A stretch of 64,000 bases of DNA. It comes from Lepidodermella squamata. Taxonomy: Eukaryota; Gastrotricha. The notes under the pieces were generated by a model. That model did not search any database. It saw nothing but the letters and a program-made list of their open reading frames with translations, and was not told the DNA's origin. Below, one piece after another: positions 18,682 to 29,953 of the stretch. The DNA lies in NCBI GenBank assembly GCA_047495785.1, contig JBLDXI010000010.1, forward strand, positions 2,418,001 to 2,482,000, in the 5' to 3' direction. Position numbers and translations under genes: made by a program. Position 1 is the stretch's first letter, and each line of letters opens with the position of its first letter.

Positions 18682-20976
18682 CTAGCGAGAAGCGTGGTTG
18701 CTTGGCCGCCCAGGCAGCAATTGCTTACTGCTTGAGAGCTTCGTCTTAATCACTAAAGACGAGACAATCGCTGAAATGATAATATCAATAACAGAAACTG
18801 CTATCTGTTGGTCCAACGGATTTCGCAGAATCAGCAAAATCAGGCAGCCGCATGGAACAATTGTGGTCAAATTTACAATAATCAGTGCTGCTTCTTTGAA
18901 GTCTAACATTACAACAGCATTGCCAGATTGCTTGAGATTATAAAGAACGAAACCCGCGAAGATGAGCAAGACAAAATTGGCTGACATGACAGCGCCGAGC
19001 CATGACACTTGAGAAGCCGACGCGCAGGTAGTCACGTAGGTTTCGACAAACGCATCGGCCGCTTCGTCGCGGTAACCTGATCCTAATTGTGCGTCTATGC
19101 ATTGAAGAGGATCGACGATCAGCATCCACAGACACATAATGAAAACTATGAACACCATAAAACAGGCAGATGCCTTCAAAGTTGAGGAATCATCAGGCGT
19201 AACGTATGCCTTTGATTCGAAAATCAATTGGGATATCGTTGATTTCCTTCTGCTTTGTCGAGCGTGGAATCCTTCCTTCCGGATTCTACGGTAAGTGAAG
19301 AAGACATGGTGCGACGTGATAGCAATAATCATAGATAATGCCGTGAGCTGTGCGAAAATTCGGCCAGTCCAGAGTGAATACGCTGCGATAGATGTCTTCG
19401 TTACAAACAGGACAGCTGCTAAGTTCAAGAGCAGGCAACCACATAGTGTAATGGAGCTAGGGATTGGAAACTTGGAATGTTTCCCTTTATACAACGCCAT
19501 GCTCCAGGCCGATAACTGAATAAGTACTAGCAAACCAGCAAATGCAGATATTGTGGCCAATGCGGTGGCTGATGAGTCGAGATTCCTAATCACTCTGGTC
19601 TCCAAGTCTTTAGGACTCATCCCATCTCCAGTTGGCCACGGTATTTTATCTAAGAGCATTTTTACACGTGAACTTTCGTATTGATCACTCGAGTTTGACT
19701 TTTCACTGCTTATCCGCGCTAATTTACCGCCATTGATCAGGGATATGTGGTACGGCATACCTTGAAGATTCCCGTTAGCATCGTAGCTGACAGAAGATGT
19801 TCCCAGAGGCTTGTAGTTGATTTCCAGGAAACTCTCCTTCACTGTTCTAAAAACAGTGTCTGGGTGCCGTTTGAAATCCCTTAACGTAAGATTATTTGAG
19901 GCCAAAGACCTCTCGGCAAGTTCCAATGCAAGAACTGCTTGCATGACCGTATCATGGCATACCCAAATGAATTCATAATCCGACGATTTCACTCCGTTGC
20001 TCCTTTCATTAACAAGTGCTTCGAATGAACTCCTGTTGTAGCCGAAATCGCTGAGATGGATTTCATCGCCATCGCCATCAATTGTACCAAGCGCCATTGA
20101 TTGGTAAAGTTGCTCTGCGAGTATCCTTCTGTCACACCTTGTTGCCACAGAAGTCTGAAGAATGGCATTTTGTATAATGAATAACCCGGTATCAATGCCA
20201 ACGAACAAATACTTGGATCCCCTCAAGCCAGCTTTGTGCGCAAAGCAAAGAATATCCGATATTTGATTGACATTCGATGTGTAAATCAGGATTATCCTGA
20301 TGTCCGTTTGCTTCAGATTTTCGGCACTTTGCAAGTCGAAATTAATCGCCGTTTCGAAGCTAAGAATATTGACGCCGTGCGCTTGAGCTACGTCAAGAAA
20401 GTGTAAAGCCCCGGTGAAGTCATTAGAATTTTCTGGATTCATAATCATGGCAACATTGCGCCATCCTCCAACTGTCTTCAAACATTTAACGTAACCAAAG
20501 TTTTTGTTGACCATGGTTGTGAGTGACAGGTAGAGGTTTGGAAATCGTTTCCTGTCAGATAAGATAGGGTGAGTGCAGAGTGAAGACAGACTGATGAAGT
20601 TGGTGTGATGCAGGAAAGCTCCGATCCCCTTGCATCCATTTGAATTCCATGGGCCTAGTGCAATTGGCGACGGGTATATCGTGCTATCGGGATTCTCGAA
20701 ATAATTTCGGTAGAAGCCTACGAACGCTGTGGGCGCATTGTTACCAGAGAGCTTTTCATCGCTGAATACAACTTGAATGTCATAGTCGGGTAGATATTTT
20801 GAGTTATTGTTGGCTACTTCGGCGGCAAGAGACGATGAAGTTCGACAAGTCGTTGGAATTGATGGCTCCGTACCCGTCTCGCGAGTCTGTACAAGGAGAG
20901 CAAGCTTGAACGGCTTTTTTTGACCAATTGTTCCAGCGGTGTTTAGCAGGAATATCAAGACTGTGAACGGAAGCAT
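18682..20976 (-). CDS. class C GPCR, GABA-B receptor-like, single exon
   Basis: 764 residues from an ATG at 20976. I chose this start because it begins a signal peptide (MLPFTVLIFLLNTAGTIGQ); the frame is open for another 29 codons, but that part lies in a local repeat. Residues about 25-440 form a Venus-flytrap periplasmic-binding-like ectodomain. PWPTGDGMSPKD resembles the linker before the membrane domain of GABA-B receptors. Seven hydrophobic segments follow (about 475-745), then a short tail. Class C GPCRs of this kind sense amino-acid-like ligands at the plasma membrane and signal through G proteins. There is no long cysteine-rich domain, which favours the GABA-B-like subgroup over mGluR. 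Every other protein gene here is split by introns, but this one is intronless. AATAAA lies on the minus strand at 18628-18633, just before array sequence resumes at 18600. The ligand is unknown. Confidence 0.85.
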   Translation of the reverse strand: MLPFTVLIFLLNTAGTIGQKKPFKLALLVQTRETGTEPSIPTTCRTSSSLAAEVANNNSKYLPDYDIQVVFSDEKLSGNNAPTAFVGFYRNYFENPDSTIYPSPIALGPWNSNGCKGIGAFLHHTNFISLSSLCTHPILSDRKRFPNLYLSLTTMVNKNFGYVKCLKTVGGWRNVAMIMNPENSNDFTGALHFLDVAQAHGVNILSFETAINFDLQSAENLKQTDIRIILIYTSNVNQISDILCFAHKAGLRGSKYLFVGIDTGLFIIQNAILQTSVATRCDRRILAEQLYQSMALGTIDGDGDEIHLSDFGYNRSSFEALVNERSNGVKSSDYEFIWVCHDTVMQAVLALELAERSLASNNLTLRDFKRHPDTVFRTVKESFLEINYKPLGTSSVSYDANGNLQGMPYHISLINGGKLARISSEKSNSSDQYESSRVKMLLDKIPWPTGDGMSPKDLETRVIRNLDSSATALATISAFAGLLVLIQLSAWSMALYKGKHSKFPIPSSITLCGCLLLNLAAVLFVTKTSIAAYSLWTGRIFAQLTALSMIIAITSHHVFFTYRRIRKEGFHARQSRRKSTISQLIFESKAYVTPDDSSTLKASACFMVFIVFIMCLWMLIVDPLQCIDAQLGSGYRDEAADAFVETYVTTCASASQVSWLGAVMSANFVLLIFAGFVLYNLKQSGNAVVMLDFKEAALIIVNLTTIVPCGCLILLILRNPLDQQIAVSVIDIIISAIVSSLVIKTKLSSSKQLLPGRPSNHASR

Positions 20977-20988
20977 CGCAAATAATTG

Positions 20989-21240
20989 TCGAGTTTCTCT
21001 TGATTGAATAGTCCTTGATTGAACTTGCTTCGAGTCACGTTTCAAGCCGAAGATGAGCAACATGTTCGAGCTTTCTTGATTGAATGTCCGACTTGCTCCG
21101 AGTCACGTTTCGCACGTCTTCCAAGACTTGGCGCGCGTTTTCTAAGCCGAAGATGAGCAAAATGTTCGAGCTTCTCTTGATTGACTAGTCCAACTTGCTT
21201 CGAGTCACGTTTCGTACGTATCGTACGCATTTCCCTCTCC
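20989..21240. repeat. three degenerate tandem repeats upstream of the GPCR gene
   Basis: Three imperfect copies starting near 20989, 21065 and 21165. Shared blocks are TCTTGATTGA, ACTTGCTTCGAGTCACGTTTC and GCCGAAGATGAGCAA, then TGTTCGAG. Copies differ in length (about 76 and 100 bp) because of an insert in copy 2. They lie in the presumed promoter/5' UTR and may carry repeated binding sites. Confidence 0.7.
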
Positions 21241-21345
21241 GCACGAGCTGATAGAATAAATAGTCGCCGTTGGCGCATTCCCCTTTCCGCACAGCCAAAT
21301 TAATTATAACATTATATGAACAGAAAACATGAATGTGGTGACATT

Positions 21346-21431
21346 TCGTGGAAAGCGGACTTGAACCACCGACCTAAGGATAGCTGCGTTGCATCTACAG
21401 TCCTCCGCTCTACCAGCTGAGCTATCGCTGG
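21346..21431 (-). pseudogene. decayed tRNA-Tyr pseudogene, relic of the array
   Basis: Matches array tRNA-Tyr (10096-10181), including most of the intron, but the acceptor stem is destroyed (5' CCAGCGA, 3' end in GCTTTCCACG) and the intron has a substitution. Homology continues through the Tyr-Ile spacer to 21509 and ends inside the 3' end of tRNA-Ile (TGGCCACT). The order matches what should follow the missing Ser-Asp-Ser segment of unit 3. Confidence 0.85.
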
Positions 21432-21509
21432 TTTGGTGGCGATGTTATTGCATAATAGCTTTTCATCCTATTGAGAGATCTATTCATGCTAAAAAATGAG
21501 TGGCCACTG

Positions 21510-22334
21510 ACGTGAGATGATGACTGATGAAGAGTCTGTTCCTTGAAATGAAGAAAATCTCAGAGTGCATTTGCCAAAACCTTTTATTCTGCTTTCCCTA
21601 TTGACACGCGCTATTTCGATAGAGAAGAAATTGGGGAGCAAGAGTTCGAAAACCCCACATTTTTGTCACTCACGGTTACGGAGAAATTCCAGTGTCAAGT
21701 TGGTCACGTGACCTTACCTGGTGTCACACCTGAGGGGTTATATCTCGAGAACTGTGACAGCTATAGAAAGCCGCTCTCAAAGAAAAAGTTCATTAGCCTG
21801 ATAAAACCTGATCTACCTAGAAACGCATTCAATTTGGTCACAGGTGCAAAATCGAGTTTGATGACACTTTCGTGCAGCTTGGTGACAGTCCCATAAAATC
21901 TTATCTCATCATCACGCCGACGAGACACTGGTCAGCTAACTGTTTTCAACGAATTTATACAATTACCCAGCGCGGATATATTATGCCTTTATTTAGACAC
22001 CGTGGGGTTGTGGGATTTTATAAATGTAGGGTTGTCGAAATTAATACCGCGCGAATTTAATGGGTTGAGAATGCGCCTTGTATATTTAGCTCGCCAACAA
22101 GTTCCAAAGACCACTATTGCTGATTGCTGATCAGGGCGAAAAAATTGGACAAATTGACCCATGAAAATCCAGTGGCCAAGTTTTCGGAATCCAAAGCAAG
22201 AAATACAATTGCCAAAAGCTGCATTTTTATTCAAATTTCTCTCAAAAAACAGACGCGATGATAAAGGACTATTATAATGCAATTGTACAGGAGGTGCCTT
22301 GACGGCGGTTTGCCTCAATAGCCGGCGTGATATG
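21510..22334. other. gene-free stretch
   Basis: No supported gene. Two short frames (21663-21896, 21872-22060) have no recognisable content. The right part is the presumed 3' UTR of the minus-strand gene ending at 22335, with AATAAA on that strand at 22226-22231. Confidence 0.5.
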
Positions 22335-25300
22335 TCAAGTTTTGCACTTTTGACTGGCGGGGAAGTAGAGGTGCGAGCCGCAGCAGCCGAGCTGGTCGCG
22401 TTGCGCCGCCGGTATCACGAAGTGCGCGCCATTGCATACCATCGACACGACCTGCCAGCGGTTTTTCGAATCTGACATCGGCAGGGCGGACGCATTCACG
22501 CCGCCCAGCCCCATCGCCATGATTTTCGGCTTCGAGTTCGAGCTCGATTTCACGACGCCCGTGTTCGATGATGACGATGATGAAAAGTTCGGCATCGAAT
22601 CTTCGCTGACACCCGACGCCAGAATTCGACTGATCAGCTTTTCAATCAGATTTTTCTTCGATTTTGACATTGATTTTTGGCTCGTAGTAGTTGGAGCTGT
22701 TGTCGTTGTAGTCGTGGTGGTTGTAGTACTAGTCGTCGTAGTCGATGCTGTAGTCGTATCCAGGTCAACCCTCGGCACTATGGCGCCATTCTGGCACCGT
22801 TCGGTCAACCAGAAGTAGAGCGAAGTGCCGCAACACGCGAAAAACGGCCGTTCCGATGCTGGGATCGAGAAGAAATTGTTGTCGCACTCGATCAGCTGTT
22901 CCAGGGCGTTGCTCGAAGTTGACGCAGTGCTCGCTGTTGTCGGCGGCAAAGTTGTCGTTGATGTCGTCGTTGTTCGTTCGATTGGGGCGAAAAATGGCGG
23001 CCGCATGTTTGCGTCGCCACTCGAGCGTGACTTGACGACGATGGGCGGGAAGCTGAGCGGAACAGGCCGGCGGAGATCGTCGTGGTTGTTGTTATTGTTG
23101 TTGTTGGATCCAGGCCAGCGAATCGCGGAATTGTCGCTGGTTTCAACAGGACTCGGAAGATCGACGCGACTTGAAGCTGCAAGTATGAAATCAGTATTTA
23201 GATTTTAGATTGGAGAAAATTTGGTAATGAGTATGCCTAGTGCACAAATGTTCAGATTTGAAGAATTCTATTTTAAATTTTAAATTTTAAATTTTTAAAT
23301 TAAATTCAAATTTTCAATTCAGCTCAGGTATGTAAAAATATGACCCGAATTAAATTATTAAAAGATTCCTAAATTTCTCAAAATTACAGGTTTTTAAAGC
23401 TTACCAAGAGCAGGCTGTTTGCAGTAAGTTCTCGGCGCCACTGTGGCATCGGCGCAGCACTCGAAGAAGCCGAAAGGGTCGAAATAGGTGCGGCGCTCGT
23501 CCGTCTCGGCGTTGTCACAGCACAAATAACCAGGTGCACACGCTTTGACGCGAGATTTCGAAATGCCGCTGCTCACAATAACAGGCGGAGACGATAATTC
23601 ATGCGGGTCCAAGCGAGGCGCAGTCTCAGAATCAGAACCCTCTTCTGCGTCATTTTCTATGTCACTTGGCTCGGTTGGTAGTGTAGGTAGCGGGGTTGTG
23701 ACAAATGGAGAGGTTCGATAGTAATGATGGTTTTTCCAATATTTCGGAATTTTCGGCGAAGCAGCGGTCACAGGTACCGTCGTTGTAGCTACAAATTGAA
23801 AAAAATGAAATTTTCATCGAAATTATATGAAAACAATTTATCGAATTATTCAAAAAAATGAAAAATTAACTACCTTTTGTTGTTGAGCTTGGCCTAGTTC
23901 GAGTTGAAGTCGTCTTCTCCTCTGCCGAGTCGATTTTAATCTCTCCCAGCTTTTTCATCGCCGCAGCATCTCCAACTTCATTTTCAGCTCTACTGTCGCA
24001 TTGCCGACCAGGCGGGCAGTAACAGCGGCCATCGGGTGAGCAGGTCGAAGAGGCTGGGCATCGGACGCCGTTGCAAAAATCGAATTGACAATCGTCCGAG
24101 TCGTGGGACAACGTTTCGGCCTGAACACGAACTTGCCGCAGGCAGCACGAAGCTATTAACGTCACGCTGATGGCCCTTCGAGGGTTCTGCACTAGCGCAT
24201 CATCGGGTGTTATCGCTACAAAAATAATATAAAACCCATACAAAAATGTGGTATTGTGAAATTTGTACTTCGAAATTTAAATAAAAAAATAAGTTGCCAA
24301 GTATTTAAACATTTCTGAAAAAAATCAAAGTTTGAAGTTTTGAAAATTTTGAAAATTTCGAAAAAGTCAAATTTAAAATTGAAACTTGAAAATTTGATTT
24401 GTTCCGATTATTGAGTGTAATTGAGTGTTGATAATTTATACCGAGCCATGCGTTATCCTGAACAGCCGCCGTATCGCCGACAAAGGCGTCGCCATTCTGG
24501 TGGAAAGGTGCGACGAAAATTTTGAAAATAGTCGCCGCATCAGTGCCCGCCTCCGGCAGCGCGTCGACGTGGAAAGTCATGCCAGCCGTCCAATTTCGCC
24601 GGCCACACTGTTCAAGCCCGGCCTGGGCGTCATCGAGCCGGCACGGCACTGAAACCCGCTCGATAGCGCAGTGGAGACTGGCTCGTTTCGCCCCGGTAGA
24701 TTCAGGTTCTTGGTCGGGTTCAGGCTCAAGTTCCAATACGGAGGATTTTGTTTGCGGTTTCAAATGAAATTGCGAAGGCTTTGAAGCGCCGAAACGGGCT
24801 GATTTCGGCATTGGAATTGGCGCGTTGAACACAGTGTGAGCCACGTGCCGGCTGAGTTCAGGATCGATCGCAATGTCATCGTTCGGCAAAGAAACTGTCG
24901 GCTGAGAAAACTAGAAAGAATTTTTTTAAATATAATTCAAATTAAATGGGCGACAAGTGCGCTGTACTATTGCGGCATTTCGTCGCTCGCAGCTAACAAG
25001 TTATACTTCGATATCGAATTCAAGTATCGATTTTACAAATTAATCTTTTAAAACTGCTTTGATTGGGCTGTCTGAAATGGACTGTAATAAATTCTTTGCG
25101 CGTTTGTCGCTTTTCAAACTTGGCGCATTTGACGATTGCGTAAATGTCGTTAAGACTATCAAATATTGAAAATTCGCGTTTTACCTTGAGTGAAAGAATG
25201 TCATCCTGAGGCGATTCTTCGGCTGCACTTTCAGCTGATTCGAGGCTGCCCGCGGACGCTGTTTCGGCGAGTAAATGCCGCGCCAGTTCAAGCGCTGTCG

Positions 25301-25553
25301 CGTGTTGACTCGGCGATTTGTCCGCATGAGACAACAGCATTTGGTAGTAATCCAACTCCTCGTCGACATAATCACCACTTTCCCGTTGTTGCTGTTGTTC
25401 TTGCAGAGTCTCCGGGACAGGATCGGCTAGCTGTGAGGACGGAAATGGCTCTTCCTCCTCGGCAAAATACTGCGGCTCGGCTGCTGTGACTAGGTGAATG
25501 GCGAGCAGTAATGGTAAAATTAGGGCGCAGATATTATAACGATGCGAGCCCAT
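22335..25553 (-). CDS. secreted Cys-rich protein with Thr-rich linkers, function unknown
   Basis: Five exons: 25185-25553, 24442-24901, 23874-24215, 23405-23788 and 22335-23176; 798 residues, all phases agree. A signal peptide is clear (residues about 1-25, ending near HLVTAAEPQ). An acidic Gln/Glu/Ala-rich region follows, then a Cys-containing segment (LHCAIERVSVPCRL). Next is an EGF/follistatin-like Cys cluster with six Cys between CQFDFCNGVRC and CYCPPGRQC, then a module with YLCCDN and FFECCAD. The C-terminus has two related modules with the pattern PFFACCGTSLYF / QLGCCGSHLYFPASQKC, separated by Thr-Ser runs typical of mucin-like O-glycosylated linkers. The CCG-x-Y spacing recalls galaxin-type repeats, but I do not assign a family. 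Most likely an extracellular matrix or cuticle protein. Confidence 0.8.
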
Positions 25554-26912
25554 GGTGGTTGCGGAACTTTTGGTTGCAACGTGCCTATAGGTATGAAATT
25601 GATGAGTGAGTCAAAATTGAGCGAGCGCCGTTTGAGATTGCGGCGGCCCCGTCGCGGCGGTGTCACGGGGTTAACCTCGCGCGGCCGTCATAAAAGGCGC
25701 TGATGAAGTCGATTGTCTGCGCGCTGAGGTCGCGCTACCTCGAAACACAAAGCCGCCACCGCACATATGGGCAATAAAGATGGGTCTGCAGACAGCAGCA
25801 GAGCAGCAGCTCACGCACGCAGCTCGTTAAAGTAATACATGCCCGTCTTATTCGCCACAGCACCGAGATAATGTTGTATGTGCTGCAAAACCGAACGTTA
25901 AATTTTGAGATAATCGAAAATAACGTAGCGAGCAGTAAATCTGGACAAGATCATGTTTTTTCATGTTTTTGACTTGAAAATCAGCATCATAAATTCTGAA
26001 ATTTCGACTATACATAGCTGGGTCCAATTTTTTAAATTTTTCTATTCTTACCTGATTTTTCGCAATTTGAAATTTAAAATCTTGGAATTTTATCATGAGT
26101 TTTAAGATCTGCTTTGTTTGAGGAGCTTTGGTGAATCAGCGTCAATATTTGAAATGGTTTGATTTCCCCCAACAGGCTCCAATTTGCTCCAAGGTCTGAA
26201 AAAGCTAATTTATTGAGCTTTTTGATCCTAATGATAAACGAGCGGGTTGATTTGTTCATTTTCATCGTCAACAGATCGCAACCCGGCTGTTAGACAAGAT
26301 TTTGAAGAATTCTTTCTATTTCGAGAATTGGGAGCCAAATCAAGTTTTTACGTGATAAATAACAACAACAAATCAAGTTGAAAACAGTTGTACACTTATT
26401 TCTGCCGCTTCAAGCGTGACGTCCTTCATGCTCGCAGGAACCTGCCTCCAGCCGAGCGATCTTGAATACTTTTTTGACACGTGTCAGAAAAGGCAAGTAT
26501 CGTTTTTGAGAAACGCGTCACACAATTGGTGTGACTACGCTCTAAATAATGGTACGATCACAATTCCCCTCTGTCAACTTCTTATTCAGCTTTACTATGA
26601 GTCCTTTCCACACGGCAACCCTCGTTCCATTATACGGCAAAAATTCACAAGAATCGGCGTTTTGGAATTGAAAAATTTGAGCTGCCCCAAGCTGAAATGA
26701 AAAAGAAATTCCGAGCAATATCATTTAAATATGTTCATTTTATTCGTAAAATAAGAGCAATAAATTTCAGAGTGACAGTTTATAATGAAAGAGCAAATGG
26801 AGCAACAGTTAAACCAGCCTTCATCGAAATGTTTCAGCCAGTTTCATAGGTCTTCGTTATCAGCCGGAAAGTATTCACAGCATAACCGGTATCGATTTAA
26901 ATAGCAAACAAG
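25554..26912. other. intergenic region, no gene seen
   Basis: The left part is the upstream region of the secreted-protein gene, with a GC-rich block (25620-25760). The right part is AT-rich and holds the presumed 3' UTR of the next minus-strand gene (AATAAA on that strand at 26738-26743). The frame at 26416-26700 has no recognisable content. Confidence 0.5.
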
Positions 26913-27429
26913 TTAGAATATTAGTCTAGGCTTGCTCGAAAACAGGCACAAGTCGTTAGGCAACATCAGCCCAATCGCTCGCTCAATCGAGTCGAAAGAC
27001 ACATTGAACTGGTGGGCACTTTCAACAAAACAAAGGTAATTAAAAAAGAGATAGAACAAAGGCAAAACTTACAGGGCTGGTTTCGGTGAGGCCAAACAAG
27101 ACGTTGGATGACTGCTGATCGACTGTATAAGTCGGGGGCATTGGCTGAGGCGTGACAAGGTCAGCTCGGCTGATTTCAGTAGCCATGTGTTTCGGCAGTG
27201 GAGGCATCAATGCGGAATCATCATCCATAACGAAAGCTTTTCTTTTTATTGACGAAAATTCAACTTGACAAGGCCCTACTAGTCTTTCCTCGTTGACCTG
27301 ATCGCGAGGTTGCAACTGGTACATACGTCGCTGGTACGAAAACTGCTCTTGTTGGCAGTAGTATTCACTTAGCGGGTCATAAAGCCCTTCACATCGGTCA
27401 CTTTCGAGCTGTGAGTAAGCTCCACTCAT
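26913..27429 (-). CDS. small unknown protein, two exons
   Basis: Exons 27073-27429 and 26913-27008 give 150 residues. The first exon starts with ATG (MSGAYSQLESDRCEGLYD) and ends at a CCT|GTAAGT donor. The second begins after a CACCAG acceptor and reads FNVSFDSIERAIGLMLPNDL before a stop. No signal peptide or membrane segment; Tyr/Gln-rich N-terminus, Pro/Met-rich middle. I do not recognise a family. Further 5' exons are possible. Confidence 0.5.
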
Positions 27430-28267
27430 TTCTCAACAATTCCTATGAAGCAGCATGAAGAAATGATATAATAATTATGAAAAAGACCTCGTGAAGGTGT
27501 ACACGATCTGTTGTCTCATCGTAAAAATAGCATCGGGTTTGTGTCCAAGTTCATGGATAACAGGATAGACGATGAACAAAATGGACAGTTTTGCAAGCCC
27601 AGGACTCAACGTTACTCAGCATGAAATTGCGAGGTAGTACCCCCTCCGACCCGAAGAATGTGGTGAGCGTAAAACTTCAGAAGGGAAAAGATCAAGGAAA
27701 AAATAAAAAACGGGGGTGGGGGTGGGAGGGGCGTGTATATATATGAGATATACGTGCATATATACGGGTCCACATGTGACCGATTGGCAGCAAGCCAAGA
27801 AGAAGAGCGAATCATCATTTATTCGTGGAGGAGGCTGCTGGCTGCTGGCTTTTGATTGCGGATGAAAAACCCCGCGAAAATACGAAAATCGAGGCAAATG
27901 ACCTTGACTTGGTACTATGGGGAAAAAAATACTGCGGCTCGTCTAAAATATCACATGTATAGCAAAAAGCCGTTTTAAATTTATATTTCCAAAAATATAA
28001 TAATAATGAGCACCCTTCACGTATATTTCTTTTTTCTGAGGGTCCCAAAAAAACAATCCATCAGTGAGTCCAGCAAGATTCTTCTAGAGAATTTGTTGAG
28101 ATACACACCCATCTGTCGGAAGTCTGAAGTAGCGTTGTGTGTCCCTTGAGATCGAGATTCCAGCTTCTTCATTTTAAAACTTGTGACACATTGAAACTTC
28201 GGAATTTAGCTTTCAGCTGTATATCTCATTTGTCATTTGCCTAGAAAATTAATCAACCGAGCACGAA
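27430..28267. other. divergent intergenic region
   Basis: Lies between the minus-strand small gene and the plus-strand Hip gene, so it should hold both promoters. It has a G-rich block followed by TATATATATGAGATATACG (27700-27770). No coding sequence seen. Confidence 0.5.
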
Positions 28268-29722
28268 ATGAACGCGGAACAACAGCAGGTTAGGAGATTC
28301 CCATGCTCTGCTCTGTTGCATATTTATCAATTATTCCTCTCTTCAGGTTCAGTTATTAAAGCAGTTCATCTCGCTGATTAAGCAAAAGCCATCAATTTTA
28401 CATCGCCCGGATCTCGCTTTTTTCCGGGAATGGCTCCAAGGGTATGCTAGATTTTAGAGATGATGCAATATATAGTCATTTTCGCGTCATTGTAGCATGG
28501 GAGCGACCATCCCACCTCTCGTGGAGGAGCCTGGCCACAAAGCTGAGCAGCCGAAGCATGAAGCGCCGAAAGCAGAACCGAAAGCGGAAAAGCACGCGGA
28601 TGACGATGACGAAGATGAGGAAGAGCCTGTCTCCGATGTTGAGGTCGACCGTGAAGGCTGTATCGAACCTGACAATGAGGCACCCCAGCCTATGGGAAAT
28701 CCGGATAAGGAAGTTTCTGACGAAGACATGGAGAAAGCAAACGACAAGCGTTCCGAGGCCGCAGCTGCTCAGAATGACGGCAGATTTGAAGACGCTGTTC
28801 GTTTGTACACCGAAGCTATTGAACTCAACCCGCAACTTCCAATGCTGTACGCTAAGCGCGCAGCTTGCTACGTTCGTCTATCGAAGCCAAACGCTGCGAT
28901 TCGTGATGCTGATCATGCTATTAACATGAACCCAGATAGCGCAGTGCCATACCGTGCTCGCGGCCAAGCGCACCGTTTGCTTGGCAACTGGGAATTGGCA
29001 GCTAAGGACCTGCGACTAGCGTTGAAGCTCGATTACGACGACGGATCCTACGCCTTGCTGAAGGATGTTGTTGAGCCTAGGGCTTTGAAAATCGAAGCGC
29101 ACGAGCGAAAGTTGCTGCAGAGGCGTGAAGCTCGCGAGGCTAAGCAACGTTTGCGTGAACGAGCCCGTCGCCAGGCTGAATACGAAAGGATGAAGAAGGA
29201 GGAGGAAGAACGCCGTAAGCACGCTCATCATGGCCATGCTCATGGCGAAGACGAAGAGTGCGGTGGCGGACCGGGTGGCATGCCTCCTGGTATGGAGGGA
29301 ATGTTCGCTAATTTGTTCAGTAGGTCACGTGACTCATCCAAACATGCTTGATTCTCTTTTTGTCTGTAGATGACCCCGAGTTGATGGAGGCATTGAATGA
29401 CCCTGAGATTCAAGCCGCGTTGCAAGACGTGTCCTCGAACCCGATGAATATGTTAAAGTACCAGAGCAACCCCAAGATGAAGAAGTTCTTCGACAAAATG
29501 CAGAGCAAATTTGCCGGTGGTGGCATGCCGGGTGGTATGGGTGGCATGGGTGGAATGCCAGGTATGGGCGGTATGCCAGGCATGGGCGGTATGCCTGGAA
29601 TGGGCGGTATGGGAGGCATGCCTGGAATGGCCGGTATGTTTGGTGGCATGGGCGGTGGTTTCCCGGGCGGAGCTCCTGGAGCCGGTGGTCCTCGGCCGAC
29701 TTCGAACTTTGACGTCGATTAA
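28268..29722 (+). CDS. ST13: Hsc70-interacting protein (Hip/ST13)
   Basis: Exons 28268-28288, 28347-28441, 28496-29319 and 29370-29722; 430 residues. The N-terminus (VQLLKQFISLIKQKPSIL) is the Hip dimerisation segment. A highly charged acidic stretch follows, then three TPR repeats (about residues 120-225: AVRLYTEAIELNP, YAKRAACYVRL, YRARGQAHRLLGNW), a basic coiled helix, a Gly/Met-rich stretch, and a C-terminal STI1/DP motif (NDPELMEALNDPEI, NPMNMLKYQSNPKM). It ends in GGM(P)-type repeats. Hip binds the ATPase domain of Hsc70 and stabilises its ADP state in the cytosol. In mammals GGMP repeats sit before the DP motif; here the Gly-Met repeats lie mainly after it. The first exon encodes only seven residues. 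Confidence 0.93.
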
Positions 29723-29953
29723 GCTAGTCTGACTAGACCTGGACACAAACTGAGCATAAACCGTGAACAAATAATCATGAAATGAGTCTAAAAAACGCAT
29801 ATTTTTCGCACTCCTTGTGATTTCGATGTGATAGGCCAGGTAATAGGGGCTATGTTGTGCTTGCTTTTAGGATGTTTATTAGAAAAATAGCAGCTGCTCA
29901 ACTGATTTTTTTGTCGTTAATTTTAGGCATTTAAATTTGAATTTTATTTTTGA

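Noticed and set aside
20977-21063. Upstream 29-codon extension of the GPCR
   Set aside because: It falls in the local repeat block, and the signal peptide starts at 20976.
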